From Epiperipatus broadwayi (Eukaryota > Onychophora > Udeonychophora > Euonychophora > Peripatidae), in the NCBI GenBank assembly GCA_028023455.1, contig JAQFVV010006200.1:2923738-2987737 (forward strand): a stretch of DNA of 64,000 nucleotides, read 5' to 3'. Below, in pieces: positions 50,801-61,504 of this stretch (position 1 is its first letter; each line of letters opens with the position of its first letter). The notes below the pieces were generated by a model. It did not search any database. It was not told the DNA's origin and saw only the letters and a list, made by a program, of their open reading frames with translations. A program made the translations under genes and the position numbers.

Positions 50801-53288
50801 GTGCTCAGATGCTCATTTTGACTTATTTGTGCCAAATGTTAACTGGTATCATTTTAATCTTTTTTTAAATTTTGCATTATTTTTTTTTGCTTTTAATATA
50901 TGTTAATATTTTTGAATATTTAACTTATAGCTGTTTAAAATTAATACTCATGTTTCATGATAAATGCAAATGGATGTTTTATTAAGGAAGCCATACCTCT
51001 GTTAAAATATTTACTTAAATACTTTACAAAAATAGTTTCTATTTTTTATTGAATTTAATATTTCACAAAATTTTAAAGTAATATTTTCATTTTTTTTTTT
51101 TTTCTCATTTGATATGCTTATTTATGTATCAAAATTTGAGGGCTGTAATGTAGATAATCTACATCGGTATAGCTTGATATTAAAAAAGGAAGCCAGCAAA
51201 TATAATGTATTTCAGAAAATATTAATTACAGTATTGTTTATGTGTAGTATTTGTATGCATTTCTTGGATTTAGTTTAATAATATTTCATTATTTTTTATT
51301 TTACATTGAGTTGAATGAATCCAATTTTTGGCATTACTTTCTATCATTTTATTATTTCTTTATTAGATGATAATCTTTTTGAACTATATATGACATTTTG
51401 CAATTGGTGTTTATTTATTCCACCTTTCCCCATATATTTTTTAAGTTTCAATAGTGAATAGTAAATAAAATAAGTGCATGTGCATTAATTTTTGGCATGC
51501 ATTAAAAGTTTAATTTTTTTTTCCTAAGTTATCCCTTTCCAATAATATTACATTGTCCCCATCTGTCATTCAGCCATATTATTCCATTTCATAATTTTAA
51601 CTCTTTTTGAGAATTTTTTTACTAATTCTCTAAGATCATCTATGTTTATTTTCTTTTTTCTGTTTCATTTTTTCTCTAACATGTGCCTTATTAATTTCTG
51701 CTTTTAGTGTATTCAAATTTGTTTTTTGTACTCATAATCTATTATTGATAAATCAGTATTTTAACATTATTAAATCAATTTTTTGTATTATTCTAAATTA
51801 ATATCTCAAAATCCTTCAATCTATATAAATTAGTAATTGATTTTTTTTTTTCAATTAAAAGTCATTTGCGCAGATCATTGAAAATATATTTACATGTTCC
51901 ATATTTATTGCAGCAATTAAAGAATGTATATAAAATCATTTTATAAATTGTTTGTAAATTTTATGCATGCACAAAATTTTGGAATTTTATAAAATATTAT
52001 AAGAATAAGCTTATGATTTTTAATTTCATAAATTTTATCTACTTTTTTTTTTTGTTATTGTTTCAGGAGTATAATGTGTATGTATAGATATGAAGGGAGT
52101 ATATATATAATTCAATATGATTTCCCAATTTTCATTTTGTCTTTTGCTTTGTCTGCTTCCATTAATAAAGCTTAACTTTGTTACTAACATGTGGAATTGT
52201 GTGTGAGTGTGTATATATATATATATGAGCATGCATTGTGATTTACAGGGAATCCCTTATATGTGACTGATAATTATGTTGACTAGTAGTACTAACTATA
52301 CTTAAATCCTCTTCAAAAAAATGTCTTTCGAGACTTCAAAGATTATTCTTATGTAAGAATGTGTATGATATTTTAAATATTTATTTTTTTCTCTTTCACA
52401 TTTCAGAGTTGAGAAATTCATATCTATCAGCCTACACTTTGGTAGTGTGGAAGAAGAAAAGATATTTAAAACATTTTTACAACTTGAACGTTTTGTTGAA
52501 GTTATACCAAAATATCAGCTATATATGTGTTATTTTTTTTAAATAAACTATTTCATTAGATTACCCCTACTTTCTTGAATAAAAGGAATTTATAATTGGA
52601 TTCAAAATACACAGAGAAATAGATTAGTCCAATATCTCTTTCAAGAGGATTTAAATGCAAATGTTAATAGTCAAAATAATTTTCAGTTGTACACAGTTTC
52701 CTGTTGAAAATCATAAATAATCATTTTTTAGTCATAAAAATATTTAAACAATATATATATGTATGTATACATATGGTATATTTATATATATGTTTTCATT
52801 GTATATTTACCATTTACCACAGTGATTTTTGTATTTGATTTGATAAAGCAGTTATTATCTATTTTAAATTGCTTGTTGTAGTTACATGAACATATTAGTT
52901 TTATTATATTATTATCATTATATTTAAAGAATCATTGAAAACAAATTAAAAACTTGTAATAAACTAAAAAATAAATTTAATGTGAGATGTATGCTGGGTT
53001 TCTCATAAATTTCCTAAATATTTGAATGAATACCACTAGCATTTCCTGCTCTAAATTTTCAAGTCTTTGACATTTTTTTATTATGTTAACTAATGTCGAA
53101 AAACCTAATTCACAAAGATAAGATGTAGAAAAGAGCAGTAAATATATTGACTCATATTTGTAAAATGCAACATTAGAGCTTATTTAAAATTCTGCTAGTC
53201 ATAAAGTAAATGTGGGAAGTGGTAAATAATTGATGCTTATGATGTTAATATTTTGTTTTATTAATATTGTACTTCCATTTTGTTTCAG
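47801..53288 (+). other. Miro last intron, unassigned final part
   Basis: About 5.5 kb of AT-rich sequence with TA and mononucleotide runs (for example 52211-52226). Several short frames arise from composition only. The intron ends with TTTCAG at 53288. Confidence 0.45.
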
Positions 53289-53409
53289 ACATATTAAAAG
53301 CATACACACACAAGATTCTAATTTTTGGCTGAAAACAAGCATAGGTCTGGCTGCCTTGACAGCCATTGGATTCATTCTGTATAAAGTTTTTAACCAAGCT
53401 CGTCGGTAA
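53289..53409 (+). CDS. RHOT1: Miro/RHOT last coding exon: tail anchor
   Basis: 121 nt including TAA at 53407-53409. The first base completes a Pro codon split from the exon 18.7 kb upstream (AAYP|HIK). It encodes QDSNFWLKTS, a hydrophobic segment (IGLAALTAIGFILY) and a short basic end (KVFNQARR). That is the C-terminal transmembrane anchor by which Miro is held in the outer mitochondrial membrane with its domains in the cytosol. FWL plus a single transmembrane helix and a short lumenal tail match vertebrate Miro in length and layout. With this exon the window encodes 297 residues of a protein usually about 620 long. Confidence 0.94.
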
Positions 53410-54190
53410 CCACCATTTGCATAAGTCATGAGGCAGCAAGAAGCCGCAGCAGTTTGGCCATTACACCAGTCACAAATGTTTTCTGTGATTCTGCTGGCTG
53501 GGACCAAACCGAAGTGGTATATACCTGTTATGGGGAAGAAAAAAAATCTTTATATATAATATATCTACTTGGGGCTTGCAGCTTCTTTTTTTTTTAGATC
53601 CAAGAATCTACTAATTTGTTAATGTGTATTTGTCACTCTTGCCGGCTTCTTAGGCTGTCACCACAACAATTTTAGCAAACAAATCTGTAAATTATATTCT
53701 TGGTGTTAATAGAATGTATAACAACTAATTTTGTAAATCCACTGAAAGGCCTTTGATTAGTCAAATTTTTGAGAACTTTAAAAAATGTTGTTATTCTATG
53801 AGGAAATTCAGAGTAATTATGAGCCAAATTTAGATTTTTTTTTTTTTTTTTTAAATAGTCATCAAATTTAAAAAAAAAAAAAAAAAGTTAAATGTGTGTA
53901 CATAAATGTTTTTAAATTTCAAAACAGCATTCCTGCTTTATCAAGTCTATAATTGTTATTTTATTCCAATCCAGCTCTGGCTCTGAACTTTGCATATTTA
54001 ACAAGATGACAATGGTTATTTTGTATTATTCCCCCTTCTGTCATATTGTTGAGAAAAGAGAAGGATATATAGTTTCTTTATTGTTAGAAATACATAATTT
54101 TCTGAATATTTTCATAAGAATGAAATATTAATATATATATATATTTAAAAAATATTGTTTATTTAATAAAAAATTCTGTTAAGAACTTGA
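53410..54190 (+). other. RHOT1: 3' untranslated region of Miro
   Basis: It follows the stop directly. Long A and T runs (53840-53890) occur. The end is inferred from the polyadenylation signal at 54165-54170. Confidence 0.6.
54165..54170 (+). terminator. RHOT1: Candidate polyadenylation signal of Miro
   Basis: AATAAA, followed 15-30 nt later by a T/G-rich stretch (CTGTTTTGTTTTC), the usual arrangement around a cleavage site. Other weaker hexamers are nearby, so it is a candidate only. Confidence 0.5.
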
Positions 54191-55529
54191 TCTGTTTTGT
54201 TTTCAATGTTATTTATGAAAATATTTTTGTATGACGTTTACAATCTTATCTTTGTCAAAAATCTGAATTTCATCAGCAGTTCCATGTTATTAACAATTTG
54301 CTCTCACTAAGAATTAATCTTTATTTGATATCTTGAGCAAGACCTCCTTGTGTTCTTCATGTATAATAATTGCTCACATTTTGTTGATAAACTTTGATTA
54401 AAATAGAATACATAGTGTTTATTGAACTGCAAGTTTACAGTACTTTTCAACATGCACTCATATATAATACACACTTTTTTATATGTACAATATGCATATA
54501 TAAATTAAAATTGTAGTCTAAACAAAATTTTTAAAATAATAATAATATAGTTGTTAATAATAAATTGAAGAGATATATTTTACTGTGTGTTCACTTATTT
54601 ATTCAGTGAAAAATTCAGAATATGGGGGGGGGGGGGTATTGTATTTTTATACTTTAAATAAAGTAAATAGCAACATGCCTAACTTTCATTGGAATTAAAT
54701 ATGTTATGGTTGATATTCCTTTTTTTTTTCAATAACTTTTCTCTTATATAAATGTAACAATAGTCTCATTATTAAGAAACTGATCTTTCTAATTGTTTTA
54801 ATGTTTTTAAGATAGTATCAACTTTAAGTAAGTTCTAAAATTTTGGAAAACTTGCAGCATTAAGCTTAGAAAACATTTTATTATTTGGAGTACTGCACAA
54901 TAAATTCAGAAAGAATAATAATAATTTATTAAAAGAAGAATAAAATGTGTGTGCAATTGAAGAAATTCTATTAATAAACATGATTGCATACAGCAATCCA
55001 ATATGGAAAGATCTCTGTTGGCATGTTATAAAATTTATTTACAAATTTTAATTTTTTTTAAACATGATAGCATATGGCACTCAGAGACAGGAAAATGGCT
55101 TTTTGCATATTATAAAATATATTAGAATTACTATACTTTTGTTGTTTACTTTTTCTTTTTTGGATAACACAATTGAACTTGTATATATTGATACAACGTA
55201 GTTTGTGGCTTCATTGTACTTGCTTTTCTAGTTGATAAAGGTTAATTACAAAGAATTTAAAAAGCTTAATATACCATCTGTAATTATTTAAAACATATTT
55301 TAAAAATCATAGGTATTTATAAGTAAATGATTAAAAAATTCAAAAGGATTTTTTTCTTCTAATCGAGATCAGATTGAAAATAATAATTGAAGTAATATAT
55401 ATAGATCATTGAAAAACTGAAAGTAAATATTTTCCCAAACATGAATGGTATTATTATAATATTATCCTCATTAAATAAATGAAAAATACAATAGATTGCC
55501 TATAGCAACAACATCTTAAGTATTGAAAA
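54191..55529. other. Intergenic, unassigned
   Basis: AT-rich with a run of 13 G at 54624-54636. No gene or mobile element is recognised. Confidence 0.45.
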
Positions 55530-55720
55530 ATACCATATTTGTATGCATATAAATATTAAAAGCTTTAAACTAGTCAATAAAATAATTAAAACTATTCAAA
55601 ATTAAACAAGATCAGACAAAAAAAAAAAAAAACAATATTTGTACACATAAATATTAAAAGCTAAACTAATCAATAAAATAAGTAAAACTATTCAAAAGTA
55701 AACAAGATCAGACAAAAAAA
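55530..55720. repeat. Two-copy tandem repeat of about 100 bp
   Basis: AATATTAAAAGCT, TCAATAAAATAA and CAAGATCAGAC recur in order in 55530-55620 and 55636-55718, separated by an A run. It lies just beyond the 3' end of the minus-strand Penelope-like copy. Confidence 0.7.
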
Positions 55721-55879
55721 GCTTTATACCACAGCCAATGATTTCTCAACCAAAACAGACCTCTGCAAAGGGCTAAAACATATCAATAAATGCATATTAT
55801 TTCCTACAATTCCCAACTACATCCCCACACACTTAATATTAAAAGAACTCAAACAAGTTAATTGCTTCAGAATTATAAA

Positions 55880-56133
55880 ATTTTAATAATAAAGATTTTT
55901 TATTTCCTTTCAAAGAAGACAACTTTAGTCTGATCAAAACTAATACTATGGTTTGTATCTTTTTCATGAATATATATATATGGCAGAACTAAGATTTTGA
56001 TTTCTAACCCTACTTTTATTAAGTCTTTCATATAAGCTCGCACTATTCTGACTTCTATATAACATTTTACAAACATAAAGAATTATATAGACTACTCCAG
56101 GAATAGTGTTACTATCACAATTTCCTTAGTATT
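55880..56133 (-). pseudogene. Penelope-like element, GIY-YIG endonuclease remnant
   Basis: Read from 56133 leftwards: NTIPGVVYI, then VCKMLYRS, then SASLYERL, then a block near HSISFDQTKVV. This layout (short strand pair, a CGKxYIGxT-like segment, RSLxxRL helix, later HxIxFxxxKI) is that of the GIY-YIG domain at the C-terminus of Penelope-like elements. The copy at 60846-61090 aligns with it through NTIPG, KMLY, SLYE and ISFDQ. The GIY and YIG residues themselves are decayed (VVY, LYR), so it is inactive. In this copy a foldback element (56136-56760) separates the domain from its upstream linker, which resumes near 56780. Confidence 0.55.
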
Positions 56134-56135
56134 AT

Positions 56136-56760
56136 GTATATGTAAATTATAAGGGACTTGAACACAGACCTTCAAACCCCCCTCCCTCAGCCATCCGTTC
56201 TATCATACAATCTGATATACATGATCACCCATGTGAAAAAGATAAATGATCTTCAATATATGTATTTCGTGCTGAACCAGCACTCGTCAATTGGTCCAGA
56301 TCATCACCCACTCATATATAATTGGTGCTCAATTTTTTATATTAAGATAACAAATCTTCAAACTTTAATGGACAGGCTTCAATCTATTCCAACTCTTCAA
56401 CCATTCATACTATTGAAAATCTGATAATGGAATAACCAAATCCCTTATTGATGTCATATTTTCAATAGTATGGATGATTGAAGAAAGTGGAGTAGATTGA
56501 AGTCTGTCCATTAGAGTTTGAAGATTTCCTATCTTAATATAAAACTGAGCACTGATTATATATATGTGTGTAGGAGATGATTATTAGAATCAACTGATGA
56601 TTGCTGGTCCAGCATGAAATATGTATATTAGAAGTTATTTATCTTTTTCATATATGTGTGGTCATACATATTGGTTGTATGAGATAGAGCGGATGGCTAG
56701 GGGAACTTGAAAATCTGTGTTCAAATCCCTTATTATTTACATCTAAAACTCCAAGTATAT
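56136..56760. mobile_element. Foldback element made of inverted tRNA-like SINE arms
   Basis: The two halves (56136-56430 and about 56450-56760) are inverted copies with a centre near 56440, where TACTATTGAAAATCTGATAA faces TTTTCAATAGTA. The right arm has an A-box-like GGATGGCTAGGGG (56691-56703) and a B-box-like GTGTTCAAATCCC (56717-56729). It is the same family as 19421-19856. It interrupts the minus-strand Penelope-like copy: joining the flanks restores alignment with the + copy around 60860-60900. Confidence 0.7.
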
Positions 56761-56779
56761 AAATTATTCAAAGTACTCT

Positions 56780-57346
56780 CTTCCAAGCAATTTTCTTATT
56801 TTCAAATAAATTAATATTCTTAAGTACAATTCTATAAGAAGAAAATTTAAAGGTAAAGAAATAAAATCAGATATTTTTTTATCCTTCATATTATTACAAT
56901 TGTTAACAGAACCATAAAATACCTTTAACATTTCTTAGACACTTTAATGCAATGTTTTTTATAATTTCTTCTTTATTTTGCTTACAGTTTCGACTGACCT
57001 GCAGTCTTTATCAGAACTATAAACATATAACCATTATTTTATATACATATATTATCACTCATAATCATATTTAACTTTAACTCCATATCTTTGCTTGCTT
57101 ATATTTTCTTATTATTTATCTATTTTTACTTTCATTTTATTCTATCTTATCTATCATTCCACATTCTGTAATATATCAGTACAACCTTTCTATTTTATTT
57201 TTTTATATTTACATATTTCCCAATATCTTTTATTATCTTCTATTATTTTATATATTTATTCCTTTATTAATATTCCTATTCTATTTTTATCTCTTTATTT
57301 TCCTGTTCTCACGTTTATTTTTTCATTTTACTTACTTTTCTACAAG
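56780..57346 (-). mobile_element. Left arm of inverted Penelope-like pair
   Basis: Read on the minus strand it matches 57446-57539, 57970-58031 and 59218-59460 in order, apart from the two insertions in the other arm. It then continues with linker sequence also found at 60480-60860. The hammerhead-like hairpin is at 56984-57015. The spacer to the right arm (57347-57445) is about 100 bp. Confidence 0.7.
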
Positions 57347-57539
57347 TTTCACTTCTCCATAACTGTAACTGAAATTTTTTTAAAAAAATCTATTGGCTTC
57401 CTTTTCCTATATTCCTTTCATATATCTCCCTCTATTATCAGTTTTTTCAACTTGTAGAAAAGTAAGTAAAATAAAAAGTGAGAATAGGAAAATAAAAGCT
57501 GATAAGAGTAAGAATAGAATAGGAATATTAATAAAGGAA

Positions 57540-57969
57540 CATTATATATTCAAGAAAGCTTGGACAAATGTGTAAATATAGTAAAAGGTCCAACTAAATT
57601 GGGTGGGAAATGAGCTTTAATAAACAATTGGAAAGTGTAGGAAATGGTTGTAAATATGTAAATACCAATTTATTTTTTATTTTTAAGAGATGTAAAATAT
57701 ATATTTAATTATTATTTTTTGGGGAAATATTGTAAAAAAAATTTTTAGATGTATAATATATTAAATTTATAATATACTGATACATGTTTAAAGGAAATGT
57801 AATGTAAATAGTGTCCAGTAGATGGAGTGAATATTGTTAATTGGTTATGTGAATCATTACTATAATATCTTGAGAAGGTCTCAATGGAGATAAAAGCTGG
57901 TTTGATAAACATTTAATTATACTTATTAATAGTTGTTTATTTCAATCTTGTTTGATTGATTATTTATTT
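57540..57969. mobile_element. Unclassified 430-bp insertion with 12-bp target duplication
   Basis: ATTAATAAAGGA occurs at 57527-57538 and 57970-57981 on both sides. The left arm of the palindrome has this sequence once and without the insert. The length of the duplication suggests LINE-type or other target-primed insertion. The insert includes AGTGTCCAGTAGATGGAGTG near 57810, but I recognise no promoter boxes and no long A tail, so the family is unknown. Confidence 0.7.
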
Positions 57970-58031
57970 ATTAATAAAGGAGTAAATATATAAAATAATA
58001 GAAGATACTAAAAGATATTAGGAAATAAGTA

Positions 58032-59217
58032 CACCTGGGTCTCGTTTTACGCGATAGATAAGTTCCTCAGAAAACATGCGCAAACGAAATCGCGCAAAAA
58101 TAGACGTAACTTACATTGAAAAAGGGGGGGTGCGGTCTGTGATTTTTCAAAATTCGCGTAAAAGCAAAGCACCAACGTAAAATTACTTTAAAATTCGCGC
58201 AAAAAAAAAATAAGGAAATAAAATATGACTAATAAAAAATTTCAAATTTGAAAAAAATTGATACAAGACAAACTTTTTTTAACTATAATATTTAATTTTA
58301 TTCAAAATAATATATTTTTATTCATAATTTACAGTACAGTAATTTACATTTTTTATACATGTTTTAATTATTATCGCTATTTGTCCCAAAACACGTTCTT
58401 TTGCAAACTAGTAAAAAATCAGATTCTCATGTGATGTATTTGGCTTCTCCTTAAATGAAGTCAAGAATATCTCAGCAATTATTCTCACAAGAGGAAATAA
58501 AACTAGCGCCAAGTTCACTCTCATATTGTGTTAATGGTTTTCTGTTGACGACGATGATGATTTTATTAATTGTTTATGAACTTAGACTTATGATAATAAA
58601 AAGACATTTATTCACCAATGCTGGGAAAAATTTAATTAAAACTAAAAATTAAATTCTTATTTTTGTCTTTAATTTTCAATTCCGTTTAAAAATCAAATTT
58701 CGTTTTACATCACATTAATTTCAAGTCGCGCCGTAAGTAATTTTTAAATTGTTAATTACAATTAAAAATCAGATTTTAATTTTTAATTGTGCCCACTGCT
58801 ATTACTGACCTTTTAAAAATAAACTTGTGGACACTAAATGATTAATAATTGATTACGTTCTTTTTTAAAAAGCAAAAACAATGTGATTTAAAATGCAAAA
58901 TTAACACGCACAAATGTTTGAACAAATTTACATTATAATCTTGTAAAATTTAATGTGTGTATACATAAAATGAGAAAATCATGATTTTAATTTCATTATT
59001 GCATAAAATCTTACTATTATAAAGCACTGAAAATATTGAAATTACTAAGATGAAAGTAGAATTCTAATAATGTGCTATTACTTTCAATATAATGTAAGTG
59101 TGCGAAATTTATTATTTAAAGTAATTGCGCATTATCGGAGGTCGACTTCCGGTGAAACACGAATTGCGTAACTTCAAAATCGTATTAAATAAGTCCGCGT
59201 AAAAAGAGACCCAGGTG
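58032..59217. mobile_element. Tigger/pogo-like non-autonomous DNA transposon
   Basis: The ends CACCTGGGTCTCGTTTTACG (left) and, read inwards from the right, CACCTGGGTCTCTTTTTACG match at all but one position, continuing to CG. It is flanked by TA on both sides (58030-58031 and 59218-59219). The TA duplication places it in the Tc1/mariner group. The CGTTTTACGCG-type ends resemble Tigger ends as I remember them. Subterminal GCGCAAA motifs occur at both sides. No transposase frame survives: the 65-codon frame at 58455-58652 has no DDE motif. Confidence 0.8.
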
Positions 59218-59556
59218 TATATATAAAAAAATAAAATTGAATGGTTGTACTGATATGTCACAGAATAAATGTGGAATGATAGATAAGATAGAATAAAATG
59301 AAAGTAAAAATAATAAAATATAAGTAAGCAAAGATATAGAATTAAAGTTAAATATGATTACAAACAGTAATATAAAATAATGGTTATATGTTTAAATGTT
59401 GCTCTGATGAAGACTGCAGGTCAGTCAAAACTGTATTATAAAAAAATATTGCCTTAAAGTGTATAACAGGAGATATTAAGGAAATTTTAATATATATGAA
59501 GACAAATGCAAAAAAAAGTTAAGAAAATATAAAAATAAAATACCCTTATCAAAGTA

Positions 59557-60300
59557 GTCAACACTCAAATAATCTTTATAAAATTGACCTTTTTGAAACA
59601 AAGCAACCTTATTAAAAATATTTAATCTGATTTCCATTAGCATTATTTTCTTAAAGCAGTTACTTTATAGGAGACATCTTGATATCTATCGGGTTTAATT
59701 ATAGATCTTAAATCCTTGTAATATACTAACTACATATCAAACAATTATTTTTTAAATCTCGCCAATAAATTAACTCCCCACCTACAATATATTTTATAGA
59801 AGGATCAAAACAAATTTATTTAATAACTTCCAATTTATCATTTTCAATTACAAACATATCTAACAAATATCTTTAAATATACATAATTATAATTAATAAT
59901 TTTCTTTTTCAAATAATATGAACTGAACAAATTAAGGAGAAATAACCTATTACCCACCCTTTTCTTAATCTTATAAAATGTAGCCATTATAAGTAAAATA
60001 CATAGAATTCTCCAATAAGGAGCAAATCTTTAATTTTCCTTTTAAACAAAGATCCATTATTATTCAACACAAAAATAAGATTCTCAAAATTGCTTAATTT
60101 ATTAACAGATTAATATAGATTCACAATATCTAAACTACCAAATATTTTCCTTCTATAAAATATATTGTAGATAGTGGGGGATTCAAATTTGTTAATTAAA
60201 ATTTTTAGATTTATTGATGGTAAAAGATTTAGAGAATATGTTTGGTATGCAGTCATTTTGTTAAAATTAAGGGATTTAACATCTATAATTAAGCCTGATT
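59557..60300 (-). pseudogene. Penelope-like reverse transcriptase remnant, minus strand
   Basis: Read leftwards from about 60010: ATFYKIKKRVGNRL near the substrate-binding block, then YLKKKIINYN, then VYLKIFVRYVCN near 59850-59880, where active elements have RYVDD. The catalytic Asp pair is lost. The distal part (59557-59810) is an inverted copy of 60155-60440, sharing TATAAAATATATTGTAG, CTATAATTAA and CTGCTTTAAGAAA. So two Penelope-like fragments face away from each other around 60150. Confidence 0.45.
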
Positions 60301-60317
60301 GCTATCAATCTGTCTCC

Positions 60318-61115
60318 CATAAAGTAGCTGCTTTAAGAAATTTATTGCTATAGAAATCAGAGATTGAATAGTTCTAATATGGTTGCTTTGTTTCAAAAAT
60401 ATCAATTTTATAAAGATTATTTGAGTGTTGAGTACTCTGATAAATTTGATATATTTTATTTAATAGTAATTAAGATTCTATTAGTAATTGTAATAATGTG
60501 AAGGATAAAGAAAAATATGAGTTTATTTCTTTGCCATTTAAATTTTCTTATAGAATTGTAAGTAAAAAAAAAAAAATTATTTTACAAATGTATATTTCCA
60601 TCAGTTTTTTTTTATTTTTATTAATTTAATAATGTAATCAATATTAAAATTTTATTCTACAAACAATGTTTCAGTTGGCTTAGTTGTTAAAAGTAGTTTT
60701 TTTGGGAAGCATAAGGGTAGGTCAAATTCTAAATGGGAACTTTTTTTTTTCATTGTTAATTCAAAAATGTAGACATAGACAGTAATACATGTGCGGCAAG
60801 TTAATATAAAAACATTTTAAAATATTTGTTTAGAAATAAAATTGCTTGGAAAAGTATTTGAATAATTTATTAAATAATACAAAGAAGATGGTTGATGGAA
60901 ATACTATTCCTGGAATAATATATATTAAACCATGTGTTTATAAAATGTTGTATATGGCTAAGACTAGTTTGAGTTTATATGAAAAAAATAGGATTAAAAA
61001 TAAATGTTTTAGTTATGTCATATCCATAAAAGAGATATAGGCCATAATATTAGTTTTGATCAGGCTAACATCTTTGAAAGAAATGAAATAAGAAGAATTT
61101 GTATTATTATCAAGT
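60318..61115 (+). pseudogene. Penelope-like linker and GIY-YIG remnant, plus strand
   Basis: Decayed frames read KDKEKYEFISLPF near 60500-60540 (Penelope-like proteins have an ISLPY block between RT and nuclease). Then, in the open frame 60846-61040, come NTIPGIIYIKPCVYKMLYMA and SLSLYEKNRIKNK, followed out of frame by HNISFDQANIFERNE near 61043-61085. Order and spacing match the GIY-YIG nuclease of these elements and the minus copy at 55880-56133. Stops and frameshifts show it is dead. Confidence 0.55.
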
Positions 61116-61181
61116 TATTTTAATATTAAGCCAATAAACATCACATGATCGCCATTTCTTATGCTTGCTTATAACTTATTA

Positions 61182-61504
61182 AAACAGGCAAAACTCACTA
61201 TATGTATTGCCACACATAGCAAGCTAGAGTAATCAATGGATGCCAGAAGACTTGTGCATATAATCTCCATCTAGTGCCTACTCATCCAATATCTCCAGAC
61301 TAGTATCTGGCTTGTGGCCTTTGTCAGTGAGGAGCTCTCAGATCCAGGGCTCCTCACTGACGAAGGCCACAAGCCAGAAACTAGTCTGGTGATATTGGAT
61401 GAGTAGGCACTAGATGAGGATTTTATGCATAAGTCTTCTGGCATCCATTGATTACTCTAACTTGCTATGTGTGGCAATACATATAGTGAGTTTTGCCTGT
61501 TTAT
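61182..61504. repeat. Near-perfect 320-bp hairpin element
   Basis: Arms 61182-61336 and 61348-61504 are inverted copies with few mismatches and an 11-bp loop (TCAGATCCAGG region). The arms start AAACAGGCAAAACTCAC and end GTGAGTTTTGCCTGTTT. No open frame and no tRNA-like boxes were found. It could be a foldback/MITE element or two head-to-head SINE-like units. The + strand right arm includes CTGACGAAGGCC and AAGCCAGAAAC (61356-61381), see findings. Confidence 0.85.

Larger units (their letters stand above)
57446..59460 (+). mobile_element. Right arm of inverted Penelope-like pair, twice interrupted
   Basis: It begins GTAGAAAAGTAAGTAAAAT, complementary to the end of the left arm. It is broken by an insertion at 57540-57969 and by a Tigger-like element at 58032-59217. 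Outside those it follows the left arm closely, through GGTTGTACTGATAT and GGAATGATAGATAAGATAGA to the hairpin at 59403-59434. No protein-coding motif is seen in this part, which is probably the terminal repeat region. Confidence 0.7.
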
